Source of the DNA: CAZCFB01 sp964511535
GTDB taxonomy: Bacteria > Myxococcota_A > Polyangia > GCA-2747355 > CAZCFB01
Reading direction: 5' to 3'
Assembly: GCA_964511535.1 (NCBI GenBank)
Contig: CAZEFW010000112.1
Coordinates: 1-30,902 of the forward strand
DNA length: 30,902 bases
Positions 17,158 through 24,770 of this stretch are shown here, piece after piece. A program made the translations under genes and the position numbers. Each line of letters starts with the position of its first letter. Positions within the stretch are counted from its first letter, which is position 1. A model generated the notes under the pieces. That model searched no databases. It was given only the letters and a program-made list of their open reading frames with translations, and was not told the origin of the DNA.

Positions 17158-17200
17158 AAAATGTCAAGTGTAGGGGTCTGACCCCACCATATGACATTTT
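17158..17200. repeat. REP-like nested palindrome with GGGGTC-T-GACCCC core
   Basis: Outer arms AAAATGTCA (17158-17166) and TGACATTTT (17192-17200) are perfect 9-base complements. Inside is a second palindrome, GGGGTC (17173-17178), T, GACCCC (17180-17185). The nested build, 43-base size and intergenic place resemble short mobile palindromes (REP/MITE type). GGGGTC-GACCCC cores are familiar from REP elements linked to RAYT transposases, but no transposase is present here. It could also terminate transcripts of the gene ending at 17241. Confidence 0.6.
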
Positions 17201-17240
17201 TAATTGTTTGATTTCGGCGGGGTTTGGGAGCCTGAGAGTC

Positions 17241-18125
17241 TCAGGAGTCCTGACACAATACGCAGCGGAATCTGCCGCCGCGCAGGAGGGTCTCGATCAC
17301 TCCGCTGGCCCGCACCGCGTGGGCTGCGCAGGTGATGTTCTCGCACCGATCGCAGCGGAAGCTGGCCCTGGAGCTGGTGGATCCACGCCAGCGGCGGGGC
17401 TCCAACTCGTTGACCTTTCGGCCACAGATACGACATTCGTGGCTGGCGCGGGCGCGCTCGAGTCCCCCCTCCACCAGCATGGTGGCGCCCGGATCAACGG
17501 CCGGCGCAGGGATGGTCGCCGGGCTCACCACCCGGCTCGCCCTGGCCTCGGGCCCGGAGACCTTCACCGTGGCCCCCGGGTCGCTCTGCGGTGGGCGCGC
17601 CTCGTCGATCATCTGCGCCGGCGGCGGCTCATCGATGGTATCGCGCAGGCTCTCCGGGTCGGTGCTCGGCTCCTCGGGCTCGGCTCCGGGCCCGGCAGGG
17701 TTCGGCCTGGCGAGCGTGGCGCCCGCGCGGTCGGAGATCTCCCCGGCCACCGCCACCACGGGCGGCGTCCCCACCGACTCCTGGGACTTCGAACGCTCCC
17801 GCTTGCGCCGCTTCGGCCGCTTCGCGCGCTTCTTCTTGCGGGGATACACCTGCAGCGTGTCGCCCTCATCGTCGTCCGAGAGCGGGGGCTCAGGCGCAGG
17901 GGGCATGTTCTCCGGTGGCGGCCCCGGGTCAGTGTCCCCCAGGTTGTCGCATCCCGCTGGCGCCACGTCCGGCACCGTGGCCGCGTCCTCCCCCTCGGGG
18001 CTCGCCCCCTGCTGCTGAGCCGCGAACTCGTCGGCGAAGAGGTTCCTGGCCACCGGGGACCACAGCTCGGTGGCCACCTCCTCCGGATCATGCCGCTTGC
18101 CTCGGTGTGGTCCGCGCTTGCTCAT
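17241..18125 (-). CDS. Acidic/Pro-rich protein with C-terminal FYVE-like zinc cross-brace
   Basis: 294 residues. Residues 1-230 are low-complexity: acidic and Pro-rich, with a strongly basic Lys/Arg cluster (about 95-113) and a repeated DPGAT(V/M) motif. The C-terminus has eight metal ligands in order: C231-x2-C234-x23-C258-x2-C261-x4-C266-x2-H269-x18-C288-x2-C291. This spacing is that of FYVE/RING cross-brace fingers, and the central RCDRCENITCAAH matches the FYVE pattern of C-x2-C-GNIF-C-x2-C with His as the sixth ligand. Binding to lipid, protein or nucleic acid cannot be decided. It is in tandem with the Smr gene (57 bases upstream). A 7-base repeat array sits directly before its start, leaving only a weak GGATTGAG as ribosome site. 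Confidence 0.72.
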   Translation of the reverse strand: MSKRGPHRGKRHDPEEVATELWSPVARNLFADEFAAQQQGASPEGEDAATVPDVAPAGCDNLGDTDPGPPPENMPPAPEPPLSDDDEGDTLQVYPRKKKRAKRPKRRKRERSKSQESVGTPPVVAVAGEISDRAGATLARPNPAGPGAEPEEPSTDPESLRDTIDEPPPAQMIDEARPPQSDPGATVKVSGPEARASRVVSPATIPAPAVDPGATMLVEGGLERARASHECRICGRKVNELEPRRWRGSTSSRASFRCDRCENITCAAHAVRASGVIETLLRGGRFRCVLCQDS

Positions 18126-18134
18126 CTCAATCCA

Positions 18135-18169
18135 GAGTCAACAGTGGGCAGTCGACAGTCAACAGTTGA
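18135..18169. repeat. CAGTCAA-family heptamer array
   Basis: Five in-phase heptamers of the CAGTCAA, CAGTCGA and CAGTTGA types. It lies 14 bases downstream of the Smr stop codon (18183-18185 read leftward) and about 10 bases upstream of the start codon of the 17241-18125 gene. It includes the 11-base palindrome TCAACAGTTGA (18159-18169). The same family as 15112-15174. Confidence 0.85.
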
Positions 18170-18182
18170 ACGGGCATCCGGC

Positions 18183-18866
18183 TCATTTTCGCAGCAAGAC
18201 ATACACCGCCCCGGCGCCGCCGTCGGTGGGCCTGGCGGTGCAGAAGCCCAGCACCGAGCGGCCGATGCGCCCGCGCACCAGCCACACCCGGAGGGCCTCC
18301 TTGAGCACCGGGATCTGGTCCTTGGAGTTCAGCCCACGCCCGTGGACGATGAGCACGCAGCGCCGGCGGTCCCGGCGGCTCGCCTCCAGGAACCTGGCCA
18401 CCAGCTCCTTGGCCTCCGCCCGGGTCTTTCCGTGCAGATCCAGGTGCGCTTGCACGGCGAAGAACCCGCGCTTGAGCTTCTTGAGCAGCCGCCGATCCAG
18501 GCCGTGGGACAGCCCCTCGATGTACTCATCGCTGTCCGCGATGTCGAACTCCCCCGCGCCGCTCACGAGGTCGGCGAGGCAGGCCATGGCCTCGGCGTCC
18601 TCGTCCACCCGCGGAAGGTCAGCTGCGCCAGCCGGGGCCTCTGCCGGAACCTGCGCGGTTCGCTCCAGCGGGCTCACCCCGCTCATGTGCCGCCGGAACA
18701 GGGCCCCCTCGTCTTCCTCGGTCGCGGGGGGCGCCCTGGGCGTCGCCGCCGCGGCCCGGGCCCTGGCCGCGCGGTCTGCCTCGCGCTGCTCCTGCTCCTC
18801 CTGGCGCAGCCTCTCCTTCAGCTCCTTTGCCGCTTCCCCGAATGGGTTGTGACTCAGCTTGTCCAT
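18183..18866 (-). CDS. Smr domain protein
   Basis: 227 residues. Residues 1-60 are Glu/Arg/Ala-rich and probably helical. The C-terminal 85 residues are a complete Smr domain with LDLHG at 142-146, HGRGLNS from 175, and a closing GGAGAVYVLLR. These are the conserved motifs of the stand-alone Smr nuclease family. The MutS2 C-terminal version nicks DNA, while newer bacterial work shows Smr proteins cutting mRNA in ribosome rescue; which applies here is not visible. The family usually carries (D/N)LHG and HGxG as active-site elements, both intact. It is divergent from the 18939 gene with only 72 bases between starts. Confidence 0.9.
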   Translation of the reverse strand: MDKLSHNPFGEAAKELKERLRQEEQEQREADRAARARAAAATPRAPPATEEDEGALFRRHMSGVSPLERTAQVPAEAPAGAADLPRVDEDAEAMACLADLVSGAGEFDIADSDEYIEGLSHGLDRRLLKKLKRGFFAVQAHLDLHGKTRAEAKELVARFLEASRRDRRRCVLIVHGRGLNSKDQIPVLKEALRVWLVRGRIGRSVLGFCTARPTDGGAGAVYVLLRK

Positions 18867-18891
18867 GGTCCGGGCGCCCTCCCCTGTTCAA

Positions 18892-18897
18892 TATAAT
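18892..18897 (+). promoter_or_regulatory. Possible -10 box for the gene at 18939
   Basis: A perfect TATAAT in the 72-base divergent gap, 41 bases before the ATG at 18939. No good -35 lies 16-18 bases upstream. The overlapping AATATA could serve the Smr gene in the other direction, but there too the -35 is poor. Low confidence. Confidence 0.3.
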
Positions 18898-18938
18898 GCA
18901 CACTCCCCAGCGACGCAGATGTTGTGTAAACTCTCGCC

Positions 18939-19415
18939 ATGTTGCCAGCCGAAATATGCACGAATGTCCTGGGGGAAGAGAAGCTGGACGCGGTGATCTC
19001 CGAGCTCTCTTCACCCCAAATCAAGGCTGTCCTCAAGGAGGGCAGCGTGCGCGCCAAGGTGCCCGGCTCCTATGTCAGCCGCAACAAGCGGCTGAAGATA
19101 TGGAAGCAGCGCATCCAAAACGCCATCGCCGACGGGAACGACGATCTCGCCTCGGAGCTGCTGCAGCAGTGGCTGCTCTACCACCGCCGCCCCCTGCTCA
19201 TCGCCATGCTCGACCGGCTGGAGGTGAAGCACAACACGGGCGAGACCGACGAGAGCTTCCTGGTCTCCCGTCCGCGAGAGAAGGTGCTCGACGCGAGCAA
19301 GTGGCTGCTCGCCACCCAGGACCGCGACGAGACCCGCGCCTACCTGCTCTACATCGCCTACCAGCAGCGGACCCAGGTCTTCGACGACTGGGACGAGTTG
19401 GAGAACAAAAAATAA
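18939..19415 (+). CDS. Conserved-looking soluble protein of unknown function
   Basis: 158 residues, no signal peptide or membrane segment. It is mainly helical: EEKLDAVISEL near the N-terminus, then RNKRLKIWKQRIQNAIADG, a run with two Leu-rich helices (DLASELLQQWLLYHRRPLLIAMLDRL, about 67-94), and a C-terminal helix. I do not recognise a family. No Shine-Dalgarno sequence is visible before the ATG, so initiation may be unusual. The last residues (ENKK) and the TAA stop are encoded by the first heptamers of an inverted 7-base repeat array. It is divergent from Smr and convergent with the TolC-type gene. Codon use (strong G/C at third positions) supports it as a real gene. Confidence 0.72.
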   Translation: MLPAEICTNVLGEEKLDAVISELSSPQIKAVLKEGSVRAKVPGSYVSRNKRLKIWKQRIQNAIADGNDDLASELLQQWLLYHRRPLLIAMLDRLEVKHNTGETDESFLVSRPREKVLDASKWLLATQDRDETRAYLLYIAYQQRTQVFDDWDELENKK

Positions 19416-19518
19416 ACAACAAGAAATGCTGAACAAAAAATGGCAGCGCCGGCCAGCGCCCAGCTAATCCGGCCCATTTTTCATTTTTTGTTCCTTGTTC
19501 CTCATTTTTTGTTTCCTC
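19402..19518. repeat. Inverted pair of A/T-rich heptamer arrays
   Basis: The left arm (19402-19443) runs in 7-base steps (AGAACAA, AAAATAA, ACAACAA and others). The right arm (19477-19518) has TTTTTTG, TTCCTTG and TTCCTCA types. They enclose a GC-rich unique core (19444-19476). The TAA of the rightward gene (19413-19415) and the TGA of the leftward gene (19502-19504) both fall inside heptamers, and the right array continues into the last codons of the TolC-type gene. Third example of this module, again between convergent genes. Confidence 0.9.
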
Positions 19519-20965
19519 TGTTTCCCCGCCCCATCGCCCTGGCCAGCCCGGCCCGCGCCATGTAGTACGCGTACAGCGAGGTCGTGTACGTCAGCTCGGC
19601 CCGGGTGAGGGCCAGCTGCGCGTCGAGCACGTCGGTGGAGGTGTTGCTGCGCGCCTCGAAGCGTTTCTGCTCGATGCGGTAGCCCTCGGTGGCCTCGTTG
19701 ATCGCCACCCGCGCCACGGCCAGGGTCTCCTCTGACTTGCGCAGGCCGAGGTACGCGTTCTGCACCTCCAGGGCGATGGCCTCCCTGAGTAAACGCTGGC
19801 CCAGGGTGGCCTGGCGCGCCTTGGCCCCGGCGGCCTTCATGGAGAAATATTTGGCCCCCCAGTCCCACAGCTCCCAGGAGAGCACGGCCCCGCCGAAGAA
19901 GGCGTTTTCCGGCATGAAGGTGCCCTGGCCGTGGGTGTACTGATACGACGCGATGGCCGAGATCTGGGGCAGGAAGTCCCACAGGATGCGCGCCTTGCCC
20001 GCCTCGGCGGCCTTGCCCAGCGCGGCCACGGACTTCAGGTCAGCCCGCTGCCCCAGGGCGTCCTTGATGCAGCGCTGCAGCGCCAGGGCCAGAGGCGGCG
20101 GCGGGTCCTTCACCTGCTCCACCGGCTGCACACGCTCGGACATGGGCAGCCCGATGTAAAGGTTCAACGCGGCGGCGGCCATGCGCGCGCCGTAGCGGGC
20201 CTGGATCACCCGCTCTCGCGCCCGCGCCAGCTCCACCTGGGCCTTGAGCACCTCCTGCTTGCCGATGAGGCCGGCCTCCCGGTACTTCTGCGCCATGGCC
20301 AGGTGCGCCTTCACCTGATCCACCCCCGTCTGCGCGATGGCCTCGAACCGGCGCGCCTGCATCATCTTGAGGTAGGTGTCGGTCACCTTGAAGGCGATGT
20401 CCGAGCGCTTCGCCGCCAGGGTCAGCGACGCCGCCTGGCTGGCGTACCTGGTGGCGCTGTACCCCTTGTACAGGCTGATGAGCGGGGTCAGCGGCTGGGC
20501 CAGCGTGGCCGAAAACGAGGCCGTGACCTGGTCGCGAACGGTCATGTCCATGGAGTCGAACCCCATCAGCTTGAACAGGCCCGTGAGCAGGTCCATGTTG
20601 CTGGTCAGCGCCAGGATCTCCTTCTGGGTCAGCCCGTAATCCGCGGGGTTGAACGAGCTCATGTCGAAGCTGCCGAACCCGAGGTCGAAGTCGAGACTCG
20701 AGTCCCAGATCATCACGTTCCCCTCGACCATCACCTTGGGCCCGAAGTGGCCGCGCACGCTCTTGCGGGTCGCCTCGGCCTCGGCCACCTTCTCCTGTTC
20801 GATCTTCAGCTCGAGGTTCTGCTCCATGGCCAGGTCCACAGCCTGCTTCAGCGTGAGCTTGCGCTGGGCGCGGGCGGCGCCAGGTGCAGCAATGACCAGC
20901 AGCGTGGTGACGATCACCCCCCACAGGAGACGCGGAGGAACGGGCAGGACGACAGGTGCAGCCAT
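19502..20965 (-). CDS. TolC-type outer membrane efflux protein
   Basis: 487 residues. The signal peptide has a hydrophobic core about 15-28 and a likely cleavage after ARA (about 33). The mature protein has the duplicated helical pattern of the OEP family (PF02321): LTLKQAVDLAMEQNLELKIEQEKVAEAEA near the N-terminus, and in the second half the matching ALQRCIKDALGQRADLKSVAALGKAAEAGKARI and AINEATEGYRIEQKRFEARSNTSTDVLDAQLALTRAEL. The family forms outer-membrane trimeric channels for efflux or type I secretion. No inner-membrane pump or adaptor gene is adjacent. GAGGAG seven bases upstream supports the ATG. The last codons (GNRGNKK) lie in a 7-base repeat. It starts 56 bases after the GH31 gene ends and could share its transcript. 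Confidence 0.92.
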   Translation of the reverse strand: MAAPVVLPVPPRLLWGVIVTTLLVIAAPGAARAQRKLTLKQAVDLAMEQNLELKIEQEKVAEAEATRKSVRGHFGPKVMVEGNVMIWDSSLDFDLGFGSFDMSSFNPADYGLTQKEILALTSNMDLLTGLFKLMGFDSMDMTVRDQVTASFSATLAQPLTPLISLYKGYSATRYASQAASLTLAAKRSDIAFKVTDTYLKMMQARRFEAIAQTGVDQVKAHLAMAQKYREAGLIGKQEVLKAQVELARARERVIQARYGARMAAAALNLYIGLPMSERVQPVEQVKDPPPPLALALQRCIKDALGQRADLKSVAALGKAAEAGKARILWDFLPQISAIASYQYTHGQGTFMPENAFFGGAVLSWELWDWGAKYFSMKAAGAKARQATLGQRLLREAIALEVQNAYLGLRKSEETLAVARVAINEATEGYRIEQKRFEARSNTSTDVLDAQLALTRAELTYTTSLYAYYMARAGLARAMGRGNRGNKK

Positions 20966-21021
20966 GGCAATCTCCTCGGAGACCTGCTTAGTACATCGAG
21001 GCTGGCTTTACAAGTCGCCCC

Positions 21022-23547
21022 TCACTGCACCACCACCTTGCCAGCGGTGACCGCCCGGATCCGCAGGTACGCCTCGGCGGCGTCGAAGTGCCAGCAGCCG
21101 GCCGGGCAGCTCTGCACCGCGCTGGACTTGGCCGCCTTGAGCAGGTCGGCGCCATCCACGGAGACCTTGGCCGGGACCTTGGGCGCGCTGGCGAAGTTCT
21201 TCCAGTCCAACACCAGCACGTAGTCCGTAAACTGCTTCCCCTTGGTGAGGGTGACGGTCACCGACGACGCGTCCCCCTCCAGCTTGATCCCGGTGCCGTC
21301 GAACAGCGCCTCGGTGGTGGCCGCGGGCGCGCCGGGGGTCAGCTCCAGACGCAGCTTCTTGTTGTTCTTCTGGTAGCTCACCACGGTGGGATCGGTGGCC
21401 GGCGCCAGGGTGTCCACCTGGGTGCCGAGCAGGGCCACGATGGCGCCCACCTTGCGGAACAGCGGCACCTTGCCCAGCGGCGCGTCCACGGTCACCTCCC
21501 CCGGGCCGATGTGCAGCTTGCGCGACCAGAAGTGGAGCCACTTGCCCTTCGGCAGGTACACCTTGTGGGTCTTGGCGCCGGCGGTGATCACCGGCGCGAC
21601 CAGGATGTGCTTGCCGAGCATGAACTGGAAGTCCCTGGTCCAGGCGACCTTGTCGGTGGGGAACGCCATGCCGAAGGGCCTGGTCACGGGCCGGCCTGTC
21701 TTGGCCGCACGCACGGCGTAGGAGTAGATGGTGGGGAACAGATCCATGTGCATGCGGCTGTAGGCCTTGTAGTGCGGCAGGGCCGCGGTGCCGTACAGCT
21801 TGGTGTCCCACGGGTTGTGGTTCGGGCCCGCGCCGCCCAGCTGCATGATGGTGCCGAACGCGGCGTACTCGGCCCAGCGCATCAACACCTCCGCCGTGGG
21901 CGCGCCGCCCCGGTACCCGCCGATGTCGGAGCCGTAGAACGGGTAGCCGATGGCAGACAGCGACAGCATGCCCGTGATGGCCGCCGGCAGGCCGCCCACG
22001 TTGGTGCGGGTGTGCTTGGAGAAGTCGTTGTCCAGGTCGCCGGGCCAGATGCAAGTGTTGACCTTCTGCTCACCCAGGGCGCCGGCGCGGGTGATCAGGA
22101 AGCCCTCCCCCTTGTTGAACATGTCGAGGTACGCCTCGTGATACAGCCCCGGGAACTCCCGGTGCATGGTGGAGGTGTCCTTGCCGCCGTGGAACCGGAT
22201 GATGTTCTTTCCCCCGCCCAGGGCCACCAGCGACTCCTCGCCGTAGTCCAGCTTGAACCCGTCGATGCCCAGGTCCACCACCCGCTTGAGGATCCCGCGC
22301 CACCAGGTGGTGGCCCCCGGAGCGGAGAAGTCGATGAGGCTCCCCTTGCCGTTGGCCCAGTTGTAGACCCACGACTTGCCGAAGGTGTTCTTGACGAAGT
22401 AGCCCTTGCCGTCCCCCTCGGCCCATAGCGCCTTCTGGTCGGCGTTGACGTAGGGCGTGGACCAGACGATCACCCGGTAGCCCAGCGCGTTGAGCTTCTT
22501 GATGGTCCCCTTGGCGTCGGGGAACTGCTTGGTGTCGAACAGGTGGGTGTTGTAGCCGGTCTGCCACGGGTTATCGATCCACAGGGTGGAGCCCGGGATG
22601 TCGAGCTGCCGCATCTTCTTGGCGTCCTCCAGGATCTCGTCCTGGTGCTTCAGCGCGTTGCGCCACTGCTGCGGGGCGAAGGCCCAGCTGGGGGGCAGCG
22701 CCGGGGGCGCCTTCTTGAGGGTGACCGCCGCCTCCACCAGGGCCAGGGGATCGGCGGCCGTGGTCAGGTAAGCAGAGATCTTGTGGGTGGTGAACGCGGC
22801 GCAGATCCGGTCCGTGGTGGTCTTGCCCACGTCGAAGGCCCCGGCGTGGTAGCTGTCCACCAAAAAGGACCAGCCGCGGGGCGAGATGGCCAGGGGGGTT
22901 GCGGCGTGGTTCTCGTTGTGGCCCGAGGGGCTCTTGCCGTCCACCAGCAGCTGCATCGGGCGAATGACGCCCCGGCTGGAGACGGTGTCGAACAGCTCGC
23001 CGAAGCCGTAGAACACCTCCGAGTCCACCATGCCCATGCAGAGCTGGATCATGGCGGTCTGGGGGGTGGCCTGTTTCTCGTCCGCCGGCGCGGTCTCCAG
23101 GTCCAGGCGCACCGCCTCCTGGCCGGTCACGGGGGAGACCTTTAGGGTGGCGCCCCCCTCGAAGGAGAGGGTGTAGGCAGCCCCCGCCTGGGTCAGGCCG
23201 GCGGCGTTGACCGGAGTGTCCCAGCTTACCCCCGCGGTGGTGGGGTTTGCAGGATCGTAGAACCGGCTCGCCTGGTACCCCTTGATCTTGCCCAAACCCA
23301 CGGGCCCCCTGGTGGCGCTGAGCACCTGGCCATCGCGCAGCAGGGTGAAAGTCAGCGGTGAGGTGAGGATGCGCAGGGTGGTCTTGCCCGCGTGGACCTC
23401 CAGGGTGGTCACCGGCGCGCTGTCAGGCGTCCGGTCCGGCATTCCGGGCCCGCCGTCCAGGCCGGCGTCGAGCGTCTGGTTGTGATCGGAACAGGACGCC
23501 GCCGTGAGCAGCGCCAGCAGGGTTGCCATGGTGCAGGTGTTTTTCAT
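21022..23547 (-). CDS. GH31 family alpha-glycosidase lipoprotein
   Basis: 841 residues. An N-terminal signal ends in AASC (Cys about 19) followed by an Asp/Gly-rich linker, so it is probably a lipoprotein. The glycoside hydrolase 31 signature is complete: FKLDYGEE at 431-438 with D434 as nucleophile, TRAGALGEQ (about 486-494) with WPGD at 501-504 giving the acid/base D504, and GSDIGGYRGG at 539-548. An N-terminal beta-sandwich (about 45-270) precedes the barrel and beta domains follow. GH31 includes alpha-glucosidases, alpha-xylosidases and sulfoquinovosidases; the substrate is not decided. An envelope-anchored location suggests digestion of an external or periplasmic glycan. It lies 15 bases downstream of the TonB-like gene, likely the same transcript. 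Confidence 0.94.
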   Translation of the reverse strand: MKNTCTMATLLALLTAASCSDHNQTLDAGLDGGPGMPDRTPDSAPVTTLEVHAGKTTLRILTSPLTFTLLRDGQVLSATRGPVGLGKIKGYQASRFYDPANPTTAGVSWDTPVNAAGLTQAGAAYTLSFEGGATLKVSPVTGQEAVRLDLETAPADEKQATPQTAMIQLCMGMVDSEVFYGFGELFDTVSSRGVIRPMQLLVDGKSPSGHNENHAATPLAISPRGWSFLVDSYHAGAFDVGKTTTDRICAAFTTHKISAYLTTAADPLALVEAAVTLKKAPPALPPSWAFAPQQWRNALKHQDEILEDAKKMRQLDIPGSTLWIDNPWQTGYNTHLFDTKQFPDAKGTIKKLNALGYRVIVWSTPYVNADQKALWAEGDGKGYFVKNTFGKSWVYNWANGKGSLIDFSAPGATTWWRGILKRVVDLGIDGFKLDYGEESLVALGGGKNIIRFHGGKDTSTMHREFPGLYHEAYLDMFNKGEGFLITRAGALGEQKVNTCIWPGDLDNDFSKHTRTNVGGLPAAITGMLSLSAIGYPFYGSDIGGYRGGAPTAEVLMRWAEYAAFGTIMQLGGAGPNHNPWDTKLYGTAALPHYKAYSRMHMDLFPTIYSYAVRAAKTGRPVTRPFGMAFPTDKVAWTRDFQFMLGKHILVAPVITAGAKTHKVYLPKGKWLHFWSRKLHIGPGEVTVDAPLGKVPLFRKVGAIVALLGTQVDTLAPATDPTVVSYQKNNKKLRLELTPGAPAATTEALFDGTGIKLEGDASSVTVTLTKGKQFTDYVLVLDWKNFASAPKVPAKVSVDGADLLKAAKSSAVQSCPAGCWHFDAAEAYLRIRAVTAGKVVVQ

Positions 23548-23562
23548 GTCGGACTCACGCTC

Positions 23563-24687
23563 TTAGCCGTCGGGCATGGGCCGGACGCCCACCAACTCGA
23601 CGTTACTCCTGAGCACCTTCTTGAACGGGTAGAAGCAGTCCGCCTTCAGGTGGACCTCGTCGAAGTTGCAGCCCACCACGGGCAGCGGCGGCACGCGAAA
23701 ATACTTGGCGGTGAACCGGTAGCACGCCTCCAGCGCCGACTGTCCCACCTCGGCGGCGCGCAGGCGGACCGCGCGCTGCATGGCCTCGCGGGCGAGAGTG
23801 TCGAAGGCGGGACGGCGGGAGGAACGGGCGAGCACCACCTCGGGCTCTTCCCCCGGCCGGATCATGACGCAGTAGGTGCACTGGAGCCGGTCCGCCCCGT
23901 CCTCGGCCGCCTGGCGCACGCGGTCGTACTGTTTGAGCAACGCCATCTCGCCCCTCCGCTCGGGCCGGTCGTTTGGCGGCGCCATGTAGTTCTTGATCCC
24001 TTCGAGGTAGTCCTTGCCCAGCCGCTGCAGCCAGGTCTTGGTGGAGCGGCCCACGGTGCCCAGCTTGCGCGCGTCACCGCGCACCAGCGCCCAGGTGGGC
24101 CGAAAGGTGCCCCGGGCCGCGCGCACCATGTCGTACAGCGCGGGAGAGACGCGGCCGGCTTGAAGGTCGCGGCGCGCCTGGTCCGCCGACAGCATGCGGT
24201 GGATGTTCTTCCTGGTCAGCTCTGCCTCGGCCGGGGCCAGGGTGTCGGCCGCAGAGGTGGGAGGGGTGTCGGGGTCGGGAGCGGGAGCGGGAGCGGGCCG
24301 TTCGAAGTCCTCCGGGAGGTTCAAGTCCAGCCCGGTGCGCATTGAGAGCTTCATCGGCGCATGCGGCTTTTTGCTTTTCGCTTTTGGCTTTGCGCTTTTT
24401 GCTTCAGCGACCGGGCGCGGGGTGGGAACGGGGTCGGGGTCGGGGTCGGCTTCGGGGTCGGGATCGGGCGCGGGAGCCGGCGCGGGCTCGGGGGCGGGGT
24501 CGGGAGCGGGATCGGGCGCGGGGTCGGGGGCGGGGGCCATCTCCAGCTCCACCGCCAGCACATCCTGCGGCGCCTCCGCCGCCTCATCCATGGGCAGCTC
24601 CACCACCACCGCTACCAGCGCGTGAAGCACCACAGAGACGCCGAGAAACGCACCAAGGGGCCGAATATATGCGCGACGGTCCGACAT
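23563..24687 (-). CDS. TonB-like energy-transducer-type protein with Pro/Asp linker
   Basis: 374 residues from ATG 24687 (an in-frame GTG lies at 24693). One N-terminal membrane segment (about 9-31) of the VSVVLHALVAVVVELP type seen in TonB and TolA proteins. Residues about 48-95 are a Pro/Asp/Glu/Ala linker made of PDPAP-like repeats, followed by a Lys/Ser/Ala stretch. A C-terminal domain contains RSSRRPAFDTLAREAMQRAV, resembling TonB C-terminal domains. Assignment as TonB-like is by architecture; the C-terminal end with four cysteines (CTYC, a GC and DC) is not standard. Oddity: the Lys/Ala stretch is encoded by an in-phase 7-base repeat (24367-24408). It is 15 bases upstream of GH31 and may energise uptake of the released sugar. 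No TonB-dependent receptor is in the window. Confidence 0.7.
   Translation of the reverse strand: MSDRRAYIRPLGAFLGVSVVLHALVAVVVELPMDEAAEAPQDVLAVELEMAPAPDPAPDPAPDPAPEPAPAPAPDPDPEADPDPDPVPTPRPVAEAKSAKPKAKSKKPHAPMKLSMRTGLDLNLPEDFERPAPAPAPDPDTPPTSAADTLAPAEAELTRKNIHRMLSADQARRDLQAGRVSPALYDMVRAARGTFRPTWALVRGDARKLGTVGRSTKTWLQRLGKDYLEGIKNYMAPPNDRPERRGEMALLKQYDRVRQAAEDGADRLQCTYCVMIRPGEEPEVVLARSSRRPAFDTLAREAMQRAVRLRAAEVGQSALEACYRFTAKYFRVPPLPVVGCNFDEVHLKADCFYPFKKVLRSNVELVGVRPMPDG
24367..24408. repeat. CTTTTTG heptamer array inside a coding sequence
   Basis: Five to six consecutive in-phase heptamers (CTTTTTG, CTTTTCG, CTTTTGG, CTTTGCG types). Because 7 is not a multiple of 3, it is read in rotating frame and yields a Lys/Ala/Ser/Pro-rich linker segment of the TonB-like protein. 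The period is that of the intergenic arrays, but the location is coding. Confidence 0.8.
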
Positions 24688-24715
24688 CAGCACAAGCCTA
24701 GCACGGACAAGATCC

Positions 24716-24750
24716 CCTCAAGCCCCAAGCCCCAAGCCCCAAGCCGCAAA
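24716..24750. repeat. CCCCAAG heptamer array
   Basis: CCTCAAG at 24716, then three CCCCAAG and a degenerate CCGCAAA (24744-24750) in strict 7-base phase. It sits 20 bases downstream of the UPF0182 stop codon and about 29 bases upstream of the TonB-like start. Same family as the arrays at 1-148 and 27769-27847. Confidence 0.9.
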
Positions 24751-24770
24751 CCGGCGGCCAGAGTCCGCGG

